In this document: positions 55,715 through 64,000 of the stretch, piece by piece
Numbering within the stretch: position 1 is the stretch's first letter
Layout: every line of letters begins with the position of its first letter
Origin: Panicum virgatum
Lineage: Eukaryota; Streptophyta; Magnoliopsida; Poales; Poaceae
Direction of reading: 5' to 3'
NCBI RefSeq assembly: GCF_016808335.1
Contig: NC_053150.1
Location: forward strand, 41,753,607 to 41,817,606
DNA: 64,000 bases
Notes under the pieces: generated by a model
What the model saw: the letters and a program-made list of their open reading frames with translations, nothing else
Told to the model about the DNA's origin: nothing
The model's database searches: none
Program-made: the position numbers and the translations under genes

Positions 55715-56113
55715 ATGTCGAAGGGCGGGCTGGGGAAGCTGCGGTGCATGATCAGGCGGTGGCACTCGTCCAGCCGCATCGCCCGCGCGCCGTCGCCCGG
55801 CGAGGACGGCCACGACGGTGGCGGCGGCGGCGACGCCCGGGGCGCGTCGTTCCACGGCACCGCGGACGAGGTGCCCAAGGGCCTGCACCCGGTCTACGTC
55901 GGCAAGTCGCGGCGCCGGTACCTCGTCGCCGAGGAGCTCGTGGGCCACCCGCTGTTCCGGACCCTCGTCCACCGCACCGGCGGCGCCGCCGAGGCGGGCT
56001 GCACCGTCGTCGGCTGCGAGGTCGTCCTCTTCGAGCACCTCCTCTGGATGCTGGAGAACGCGGACCCGCAGCCGGAGTCCCTCGACGAGCTCGTCGAGTA
56101 CTACGCGTGCTGA
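55715..56113 (+). CDS. SAUR-like auxin-responsive protein
   Basis: Intronless frame of 132 residues starting MSKGGLGKLRCMIRRWHSSS, with a basic N-terminus, a Gly-rich linker, and the SAUR core from about residue 52 (VPKGLHPVYVGKSRRRYLV, ELVGHPLFRTL, CEVVLFEHLLWML). SAUR proteins are short-lived and promote cell expansion, in part by inhibiting PP2C.D phosphatases; which member this is cannot be told. The start was chosen because it gives the family N-terminus; an upstream in-frame extension to 55391 is long and Pro/Ser-rich and overlaps the TATA box, so it is unlikely. A TATA box is at 55499. Confidence 0.92.
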   Translation: MSKGGLGKLRCMIRRWHSSSRIARAPSPGEDGHDGGGGGDARGASFHGTADEVPKGLHPVYVGKSRRRYLVAEELVGHPLFRTLVHRTGGAAEAGCTVVGCEVVLFEHLLWMLENADPQPESLDELVEYYAC

Positions 56114-56528
56114 CCGCTGCGAGCCACCGCCCACCGCGCCGGCCGCCGGAGTCGGCAGCCTCTCTCGAATCTCCCAGCCGCGGCGGTGAATCGCTCTGCA
56201 ATTCCTGTGTCCTGAGCCGTAGGATTAGAGTAGGGGAAACCATTGTTAATCACCGTGCTGTGCAGCTCACGGACGCTGCTCTTCCGGCTCCGTTGATTCG
56301 ATTCGATGGCCGCTAGCTTGCTACAAATTTTTTTAATGCTATCCTCCTAATAAGATCTCTGGAGTCTGGACACGTGTCTTCATTCACATTGCATCAAAAA
56401 AGAAAGGAAAAAATTGCTTATTTCGACTCTCCTCGGTATGATGTGCAGAGTTCTTTGTTTCCGCTGGCGCTCTTGTTCGTAACTGGTGCAATACAAGAAT
56501 TTCTTTTTAAAGCATGTGTTTTCGATTC
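56114..56528 (+). other. 3' flank of the SAUR gene
   Basis: Probably holds the 3' UTR; AATAAG at 56349 is a weak candidate polyadenylation signal. Nothing else was seen. Confidence 0.4.
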
Positions 56529-56685
56529 CCGTTTGGATCCCAGTGGTCATGGATATAGTGCTAAACTTTAGAATTGGTCTATCCAAATAAAAGTGTTAAT
56601 AGTGTGGACTAAATTTTAGTTAAAAAATATATATGGTGTTAGTATGTGCTAAAATTTAACACTTAATTTTAGCCTATCTAAACGG
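56529..56685. mobile_element. Small MITE, CCGTTTGGAT-type ends
   Basis: Left CCGTTTGGAT and right (inverted) CCGTTTAGAT enclose an AT-rich 157-bp core with inverted words such as TAAACTTTA/TAAATTTTA. No certain target duplication, so hAT-like is only a guess. Confidence 0.5.
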
Positions 56686-57274
56686 CCTCTCCATCGATCA
56701 TCGTTCACTGTAAAGCAAAGAGTTGTATGTGCACGACTTCATCTAATCCTACAGTTTTTGTCGTGGACTGGCTATAGCCAGCTGCTACCTAAACATGATG
56801 AGCTTGAAAAAAATGAGCCTACTCATCAGCAATGAATTCGGAATGGTGTGTGTGTGGCGGACTCAACCACCAGAAGGAAGCCCCTCTCTGAGAAAAGCTT
56901 CTTGTGCCATTACAAAATCGGACACACGTTGCTGTCAGTCCAGGGTTTCGCTCGGCGCTTTGGACCCAATCCTGCTCATCCTCCCTCTTCGCTGTCTGTC
57001 ACCATCTAATCCATGCTTAGCCAGTTCTTAAAGACATGCAACACGACATGGGGCCGTGTACTCTACTAAGCTTCATTTGTCGCCGATTCCTTCTACCCCT
57101 GCTCAAGAAAAAGAAAACGCGCTGCCCTCTAACGTACAGCCCTGAGTATTTTCTAATCACCGAAGGGCTCAAGATAAAATTTAAAAAGGTTTTAAATTTG
57201 TGTTGCACTGTTTATTTTATTGAGTATGGTATCGTTGGTTTTTTTTTAAGGAAAACTGAGTGCAGTAGTCGAGG
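56686..57274. other. Intergenic; nothing recognised
   Basis: Mixed sequence with only short unsupported frames between the small MITE and the second dispersed repeat copy. Confidence 0.35.
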
Positions 57275-57340
57275 CATTAGTTTTGATGTCCGAACGACCA
57301 CCCTCCCATGATTGCAACGTTGATACGTGTCTTTCATGGG
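57275..57340. repeat. Dispersed repeat fragment (copy 2)
   Basis: Partner of 52230-52305 in the same orientation (CCATGATTGCAACGTTGAT shared exactly apart from the flanks). The CACTA element begins about 10 bases after the match ends. Confidence 0.55.
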
Positions 57341-57459
57341 AATTGGAGGCACTACCACACAATAAGTCTTTGTTCCAGGCCATTTGTTTCGGCTGCCTTT
57401 AGGCCCGAGACAATAGGTGACTTTTGTTCCGGATCCAACGACTAGCCGGGCCAGCGGGG

Positions 57460-57620
57460 GACATGGGACTTTTGTCCCGGTTGGAGGCACCAACTGAGAC
57501 AAAAGGATGGCATTTTATTCCGGTTGGTGGCTCCAACCGGGCCTTTTGTCTCGGTTGGAGCCACCAACCGGGATAAAAGGCCCCTCTTTTGTCTCGGTTG
57601 GTGCCTCCAACCAGGACAAA
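57460..57620. repeat. CACTA subterminal palindromic repeats
   Basis: Four or so units of TCCCGGTTGG / CCAACCGGGA (or TCTCGGTTGG variants) in alternating orientation, homologous to the array at 17600-17860. Confidence 0.8.
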
Positions 57621-58060
57621 ACTCCTTGGCCACCTTATCCCCTTCCCTCTCTCCCCGCCCGAGCCATTCAGCTCACTTGTTCTTGCTGTTCTTGGCTCGG
57701 AAGAGGGGAGTTCTTGCTCATTTCTTCACCATATTTGTGAAGATCTTTGATTTTTCCGTCCATCCATGGGCGCTAAAGGTTTGGGGCTTGTTTTTCTCTT
57801 CTTCCTTGGCTTGTGTAGCTCATTTCATGCTTTAGAAATAGAAAAAATATGTAGATCATTTCTTGGACATTTAGATTGCATATGTAGGTGTGATTTTCTT
57901 TTAGATTTAGATGAGTATGTGGATAGTAAAAAAATTTAGAATGAGTGTAGACACTTTATGTGATTTACTTGTATATATGACCATATTGTGGATAGTTGAT
58001 TTTTGTATTAATGAATGAATTAATGAAATGAGTATATTAGAATTTTTTGTACTATGAATG

Positions 58061-58546
58061 GATTATTTTGACACTCTAGTGATGTATTCGTTCATGCTCA
58101 CACTGAAACCATCTAGAAGCTTAAAAAATCTTTATTTCAAAACAAGTATACGTCGTTAATCTCCATTCAACGGTGGTGGCACTACATTTCGGGGATACAC
58201 GATGCGTTGTAAGGACGTCACCAATGGGCTAGTCGCAACACCAGCACTTGCGGTTAATACGAACACAACATTTGGCACAGTCAGCGTGGCCGTTGTTGCA
58301 CTGAGAGCATACCAACGAGCATGCTGCCTGTGCCAAGTGCTGTGTTCCTATCAACCGTAAATATTGGTGTTGCGACTGGCCTATTGGTGACGTATTTGTA
58401 CAGCACCGTGTCCCCCGAAAGGCAGCGTCATCACCGCAGGGTAGAGGTTACCGACCTATACATTTTTTGAAATAAAGTTTTTTTTTCTTCTAGAGGGTTT
58501 CTGGATATTGAAAAGAGTGTTCTCCTGGAACTGAAGGGTGTCAAAA
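58061..58546. repeat. Long imperfect inverted repeat (foldback)
   Basis: The arms begin ATTATTTTGACACTC on the left and end GGGTGTCAAAATAAT on the right; inner matches include AAACC.TCTAGAAG, CTTTATTTCAAAA, GTCGCAACACCA and GGAACACAGCA-type words. Each arm is about 200-240 bp with perhaps 75-85% match by eye. It lies in the CACTA leader. It may be a MITE inserted in the element or a hairpin-forming part of it. Confidence 0.7.
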
Positions 58547-59248
58547 TAATTAGGAGTTATTGAGATTTCTTTCAATTAATTAGAGATTTCGTCTTTTTTA
58601 TATGTTTTCATTGTTATTTGCAAGAGTAATTAATCTGATCATTGTAATTGTAATAGTAAATAATATTTGCATTATCATAGTAAGAATTTATAATTTTGTG
58701 AAAAATAAAAGTGTTTTCCAGTAAAATATGGCTTTAGCAGCTGGAGGGAGTGGCGGCGGTGGGGTGATCGTTGTCCTTCTAGAGAGAAGGGCACAACTCC
58801 AGTAGGTCGTCGGTGCAAGAAACCTAACGCTTTTCATAGGGCAGCGCTCTGTTATTTGGAAAAAGAATATAGAGAATGTGTGGTCCGGGGCGAGGAACCT
58901 CCGTTTGATCTTGAGGATTTGTTGCGGCGTTACGGTTCGTCACCACCAAACTCGGAGATTTCAGCTCCGCCATCTTCTTCTGCGCCAGCAAGAAATCCGT
59001 CAGAGCATTCTGCTTTCCCATGCAAGGACGGTTGAAAACATATGTGTTGTTGTGCGAATTTTTAAGTTGCACGTTGAGTACTCCTTTGTTAAGTTCTATA
59101 ATGGATTAAGTACTCCTTTTAATTAATCATGATGTATGATGGATATTGTAGATCTTTTAATTATTCATGTTATGTTACATTTAGTTTAATTTAGGTTTGA
59201 TATATTTTATTTATTCGATACGAGTAAAGAATTTTCTTTAAAATGCAG

Positions 59249-62200
59249 ATGGACCGGCAATCGATGTACAATGCTGACCGACGTTCGAACGAATTCATTG
59301 AATGCCTGCATTATTTTTTGTCTGTGGCTGAGGCAAACAAGCATAATGATTTTATGTGATGCCCGTGTGTTCATTGCAACAATAACAAGGATTACTCATC
59401 TTCACAAATCCTACACAGCCATATTTTCGCAAATGGTTTCATGGAGAAGTATGTTTGTTGGACGAAGCACGGAGAATAGGGGGTTACCATGAAAGACAAT
59501 GAAGAAGAAGATTTTGACGACCATTTTTCCGGGAATGCTGGATTCGGTGCATTCGATGACGATATTCCCATGGAAGAGCCCGAAGTAGATGTAGCAGAAG
59601 ATGATCCCGGCGACGATCTGGGGCAGGCACTGCACAATGTGCGGGCAGACTTGTTAAAAAAATGCTTCCTAAGGACAATGAATTGGCTACCACAACATAT
59701 GAAGCTAAACAACTTGTTTGTCCTATAGGATTGAAAGTGCAAAAGATATATGCATGCCCCAACGACTGCATCCTCTACCGAGGCGAGTACGAGAATTTGG
59801 ATGCATGTCCCGTATGCAGTGCATTGCATTATAAGATCAGAAAAGGTGATCCTGGCGATGTCGAGGGGGGAGCATCCCCGGAAGAGAGTTCCTGCGAAGG
59901 TCATGTGGTATTCGCCTATAATACCACGTTTAAAACGTCTGTTTAGAAACAAAGATAATACTAAGTTGATGCGATAGCACAAAGAGGAATGCAAGCAAGA
60001 CTCGATGTTGAGATGGGTCGCAGTGGAGAAAAATAGATAGAACGTACCCTGAATTTGAATGGAATGCGAGAAACATAAGGTTCGGTTTGAGTACGGATGG
60101 CATGAATCCTTTTAGTGAGATGAGCAGTGGTCATAGCACTTGGCTTGTGACTCTTTGTATGTACAATCTTCCACCATAGCTCTGCATGAAATGGAAGTTC
60201 ATCATGATGACAGTGCTTATCCCGGGCCCAAAGCAGCTAGGAAATGACATTGATGTGTACCTAAGACCATTGGTCGAAGAACTCTTATTGCTCTGGGGCG
60301 ATGAAGGTGTACAGATGTGGGATGAATACAAACAGGAAAACTTCAACCTACGAGCATTGCTGTTCGTAACGATCAATGACTGGCCTGCTCTTAGTAACTT
60401 GTCAGGACATTCGAACAAGGAATATAAAGCATGCACACACTGTTTAGATGATATCGATAATATATTGTTGACTCACTGTAAGAAAGTTATATACATGGGT
60501 CATCGTCGGTTTCTTCCCATCAGGCATTCGGTACGAAAGAAGGGCAAGCATTTGAAAGGCCAAGCAGACCACTGAACAAAACCGATGCACCGTAGTGGTA
60601 AAGACGTCTTCGACATGGTAAATGATCAAGAAGTTATTTTTGGAAAGGGTCCTGGTAGCCAGACTGTTCCGAACGAAAACGGAATGGCGCCCATGTGGAA
60701 GAAGAAATCTATATTTTGGGAGCTACCGTATTGGGAAGTCTTAGATGTTCGTCATGCAATTGATGTGATGCACCTCATGAAGAATCTTTGCATCAACCTG
60801 ATAGCATTCTTGGGAATTTACGGAAAGACAAAAGATACACTAGAAGCACGTCAAGAATTGCAACGTATGGAAGAACGAGATGCCTTACATCCACAACAGC
60901 GAGATAATGGACGAGAATACTTAAGTCCTGCCAGCTATACTCTTATCAAGGAAGAGAAGGAAAGCATGTTTGACTGCTTGAGCAGTATAAATGTTCCATC
61001 TGGATACTCATCCAATATAAAAGGAATCCTAAACTTAGCAGAGAAGAAATTTACAAATCTCAAGTCCCATGACTGCCACGTGCTTATAACCGAACTTCTT
61101 CCGGTTGTGCTGCGGGGAATTCTGCCTGATAACGTCCGGTTAACCATCATGAAGCTATGTGCCTTCCTCATTGTATTTTCTCAGAAGGTAATTGACCCGG
61201 ACAATTTGATAAAGCTGCAAAACGATGTGGTGCAATGCCTTGTTGGCTTTGAGCTGGTATTTCCACCATCTTTCTTCAACATCATGACACATCTTCTAGT
61301 GCACCTAGTGAAAGAGATTGATATCCTCGGATTAGTATTTCTACACAACATGTTCCCATTCGAAAGGTTCATGGGGGTACTGAAGAAATGTGTTCGTAAT
61401 CGAGCTCGTATAGAAGGAAGCATCGCCAGTGCCTACGGAACTGAGGGGGTCATTGACTTTTGTGTTGACTTTATTGATGACCTTAAACCGATTGGGGTCC
61501 CTGAATCGCGATATGAGAGGAGACTAAATGGAAAGGGTACATTAGGCAAGAAATCTTATGTCTGCACAGATGATTTCTCATTCAAGAAAGCGCATTATGC
61601 GATTCTTCAACAATCATCCTTGGTTGACCCGTATATCGAGGAACACAAGAAGATTCCTGAAAAAGTCTGAGGCATGGATTACACGTGAGCACATGAACAC
61701 TTTCGTTAGCTGGTTGCAGAAGCATCTAATGCATAACTTGGATATAAGTGAACAACTATTTTTATTGGCTAGGGGACCATTTTGGAATATCTTAACATAC
61801 CAAGGGTACGAGATAAATGGTAACATATTTTATACGATAGCCCAAGATAAAAAGAGTACCAATCAAAACAGCGGTGTCCGTATGGATGCCACGGACAATA
61901 ATGGAAAAAAAGACACATATTACGGCTATATTGAAGAGATATGGGAGCTGGATTACGGTCCCAATTTCAAGGTGCCTCTATTTCGTTGCCAATGGGTTAA
62001 TCTATCTGGAGGAGGGGTAACAAAAGATGAGTATGGGATGACAATAGTTGATCTCAACAATCTTGGGTATAAAGACGAGCCATTTGTCCTTGTCCAGGAT
62101 GTCGCTCAGGTTTTCTACATTAAAGACATGTCCAGCAAGCCAAAGAAGGGAATAAACAAGCAAAAAGATGAACCTAAGCGACACATAGTTCTATCAGGGA

Positions 62201-62391
62201 AGAGAAACATCATTGGAGTGACAGACTTGTCAGAAGAATATAATAACTTTGTTGTCATTCCACCTTTCGAAGTAAATGCTGATCCATGCATCCTGCTAGC
62301 CAATGATGATGCTCCATACTTGTGCCATGATCATAATCAAGGGATATTTGTCAAGAGAAAGCCTGTTACCGCTAATCTTTCATGTACTTGA
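59249..62391 (+). pseudogene. CACTA TNP2-type transposase, degenerate
   Basis: ATG 59249 opens MDRQSMYNADRRSNEF, the N-terminal transposase-associated domain with CPCVHCNNNKDY. In-frame stops follow at about 59358 and 59479. Then acidic sequence, a deletion with frameshift near 59650, the zinc-like CPNDCILYRGEYENLDACPVC, another frameshift near 59870, the transposase_21 core (GPKQLGNDIDVYLRPLVEEL, ALSNLSGHSNKEYKACTHC, ending at TGA 60573-60575), then the same frame with FWELPYWEVLDVRHAIDVMH and a DUF4218-type region to 61670, and after one more frameshift a DUF4216-type domain to 62391. The enzyme would cut the CACTA ends; this copy cannot make it intact. Confidence 0.9.
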
Positions 62392-62400
62392 ATCATTACC

Positions 62401-63040
62401 TATTATTGTATACAAAAGTAATGACAATTCGAATACTTTTATTATATATGTACTGTAGCATTATCCTTTATGTGTTATATATATATATATTATTTTATAT
62501 AGTTTTCACTTAAGTATCAGACTCAAGTAAAATTTTCATACAATAATATGGATTACTCAACTAATTTTATTTATTTTATGAAATTAAATTCACATTAACA
62601 CACTATACTCTCTCACTATCACACACAATCTCACTAACGCACACACTATCTCACAAACTCACACACTACACATTAATGTCACGAAATTGCTTAGTTTTAT
62701 GTTAAACTCACTTTTTAAATGTTAATATCGTGATAGAACCCACTTTCTGTTAAAAAGCAAAAGTTTGAAAAAAATTATTCACCTAATATATTTTTGCATG
62801 GTGAAAATAAAAAAATATGATTTCAAAACAGTTAGATATTTCGTTGACCCAATCACTTGAATGAAAATTAAATATTTTTGTTGCGGGTATCAAGTCTATA
62901 TAGAGATAAGAAATTTTGTTCTATAATTTTTGGAACCATAATTTTTTTTCCCTGGTATTAACAAATGAAAGCATATTTTAAAAGAGAAGTAAAAAGAATC
63001 AAAAATAAACAAAAGATTAGGTATGAACAGAGAAAATGGA
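62401..63040. other. AT-rich, probably inside the CACTA element
   Basis: Strongly AT-rich with a short (AT)n run near 62478 and a CACA/CTCA-rich patch at 62590-62670. No coding sequence. TNPA-like exons could lie here but I cannot recognise any. Confidence 0.4.
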
Positions 63041-63200
63041 CCCCTTCCACCCGGGACTAAAGTTGGGCCGCGGGTTGGGAATTTTGGGAATTTTCCTGCC
63101 TAAAACCCCCTTTTTGTCCCGAGTGAAACCACCACCCGGGACAAAAGGCTCTTTTGTTCCGGGTGGTGGCTTCACCTAGGACAAAAAGCCCCGCCCCCCA
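63041..63200 (+). repeat. Second CACTA-type subterminal region
   Basis: CACCCGGGACTAAAG, TGTCCCGAGTG, CACCCGGGACAAAAGG and TTCCGGGTGGTGG form palindromic units like those of the other CACTA ends, but with GGGTGG in place of GGTTGG. No CACTA terminus is seen on the left. It is probably the truncated left end of another element in the same orientation. Confidence 0.5.
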
Positions 63201-64000
63201 TATCTCCTTCCACCTCCGCCCTTCCCCCAACACTTGGTCATTTCTTGATCTGCGCCTCATGCCGCCGCCGTCTCCTGCTCGCTGCCGTCGTTGTCCCTGA
63301 GCGCCGCCGTCCCCCGCCACCAGAGGACGCGCCGACCGAGCTCCACCACCAGAAGACGCGCCGACCGAGCTCCGTCGCCCCACTGCGCCGTCAGTCCCGA
63401 GCTCCGCCCCGAGCTCCACCGTCCCCGAGCTCCGCCGTCCCACCGACCCGTTGGTCCCGAGGTCAGCCGTCCCCGAGCGCTGCCGCACCGCGCCATCATC
63501 CCCGATCTCCGCCGTCCCCGAGCCCCCACCCCGAGCGCCGTCGACATCGTCCTCCTCCCTGCTCGCGCGCCGTCGTCCACCGCCGCGCCACTTGCGCCGT
63601 CGTGGTCCTCGATCTCCGCCTCGCCCGTGCGCCACCCGGAGCTCCACCGCCACGACCTCGCTGCCGTACGTGAGCACGCCGACCGTGGTCCGCCGCCGCC
63701 CTGGCCCCCAAACCCTAAAATTTTTGTGAATTTATGCTCAAATCTTAGTGATTTATGATCAAATTTTAGTGAATTTTGTGCAAATTAAAACCATAGTTTG
63801 ATGTAAATTAGGTGTTAATTTTTTTAATGTGTTAATTTACTAATTTGAGTATATTTAATTTGTTTAATGTGTTAATTTGTAAATGGTAAATTAGGGTATT
63901 TATTTTGATGTAGTATGAAATTAGTTGAAAATGAATTTTAGTAAATTTAATTTGTTTAATGTGTTAATTTTTGTGTGTGAATTTTATAAATTGTAAATTA
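63201..64000 (+). other. GC-rich leader then AT-rich DNA, probable CACTA interior
   Basis: A pyrimidine/GC-rich block (63240-63705) ending in CCCCAAACCCTAAAATTTTT and then a T/A-rich stretch with repeated words (TTTAGTGAATTT, GTGTTAATTT) runs to the window edge. The layout matches the leader after subterminal repeats of the 57350 element. Open frames in the GC block are low-complexity Pro/Arg and are not supported as genes. Confidence 0.35.

Larger units (their letters stand above)
57350..62400 (+). mobile_element. CACTA element encoding a degenerate TNP2 transposase
   Basis: The left end CACTACCACACAATAAG is followed by subterminal palindromes (TCCCGGTTGG...CCAACCGGG, 57460-57620) and then, after a long leader with a foldback, a TNP2-type transposase (59249-62391). 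The right terminus is not recognised before the window ends, so the stated end is only the end of the coding homology. The first 200 bp closely resemble the minus-strand end of the element at 16430-17895. Confidence 0.8.

Noticed and set aside
58061..58546. microRNA gene from the long hairpin
   Set aside because: The arms are far too long and imperfect for a typical microRNA precursor, and the location within a transposon favours a MITE or siRNA source.
63245..63758. Pro/Arg-rich frames near the right edge
   Set aside because: Open in several phases because of GC composition; fits a CACTA leader rather than a gene.

Overview
This window is nuclear DNA from a plant, very probably a grass (Poaceae). 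The evidence is a GC-saturated intronless subtilase and SAUR gene beside AT-rich intron-containing genes, a Stowaway MITE ending in CTCCCTCCGTT, CACTA elements with grass-type TNP2 transposase, Pack-MULE structure, a tRNA-derived SINE and large Copia and Gypsy LTR elements. I cannot name the species.

The host genes are few and widely spaced, all on the + strand: an SBT1-type subtilisin-like protease (2021-4444), a 16-exon gene encoding a WD40/zinc-finger TFIIIC-subunit-like protein (20666-26914), a two-exon group VII ERF transcription factor with an oxygen-sensor-type Met-Cys start (47832-49849), and a SAUR auxin-response protein (55715-56113). A broken DnaJ J-domain fragment (27352-27577) is cut by a dispersed repeat. 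These genes are functionally unrelated and do not form a cluster.

The rest is mostly mobile DNA. From left to right: a Tourist/hAT-like MITE (1106-1438); a possible retroposed element (5286-6790); a Gypsy element with a full 5' LTR, gag and protease but no visible reverse transcriptase or integrase, and a truncated 3' LTR (7845-15735); a non-autonomous CACTA element (16430-17895); a MULE-like MITE (19786-20310); a hAT MITE (28246-28400); and a nested stack at 28904-32318. In that stack a CACTA element (TSD ATC) holds a probable MULE-like element, which holds a SINE and a Pack-MULE (30053-31660, perfect 9-bp TSD). The Pack-MULE carries pieces of two unrelated host genes, a spermidine-synthase-like methyltransferase and a GH3 acyl-amido synthetase. 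Next come a Stowaway MITE with about 47-bp perfect TIRs (32692-32949) and a 13.4-kb minus-strand Copia element (33673-47038) with both LTRs, TSD ATATA, an initiator-Met PBS, broken gag and pol, and an extra long reading frame downstream of pol. The right end holds a CACTA element with a degenerate TNP2 transposase (57350 to at least 62391) and the start of a second CACTA-like end near 63040.

The most noteworthy items are the nested gene-capturing transposons, the Copia extra ORF and its palindromic repeat family, an 8-bp near-duplication at a splice donor of the TFIIIC-like gene, the loss of about five residues beside the catalytic serine of the subtilase, and the variant N-terminus of the ERF-VII protein. 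Nothing here is clearly a new biological system. All family assignments are from reading motifs and no database search was possible.
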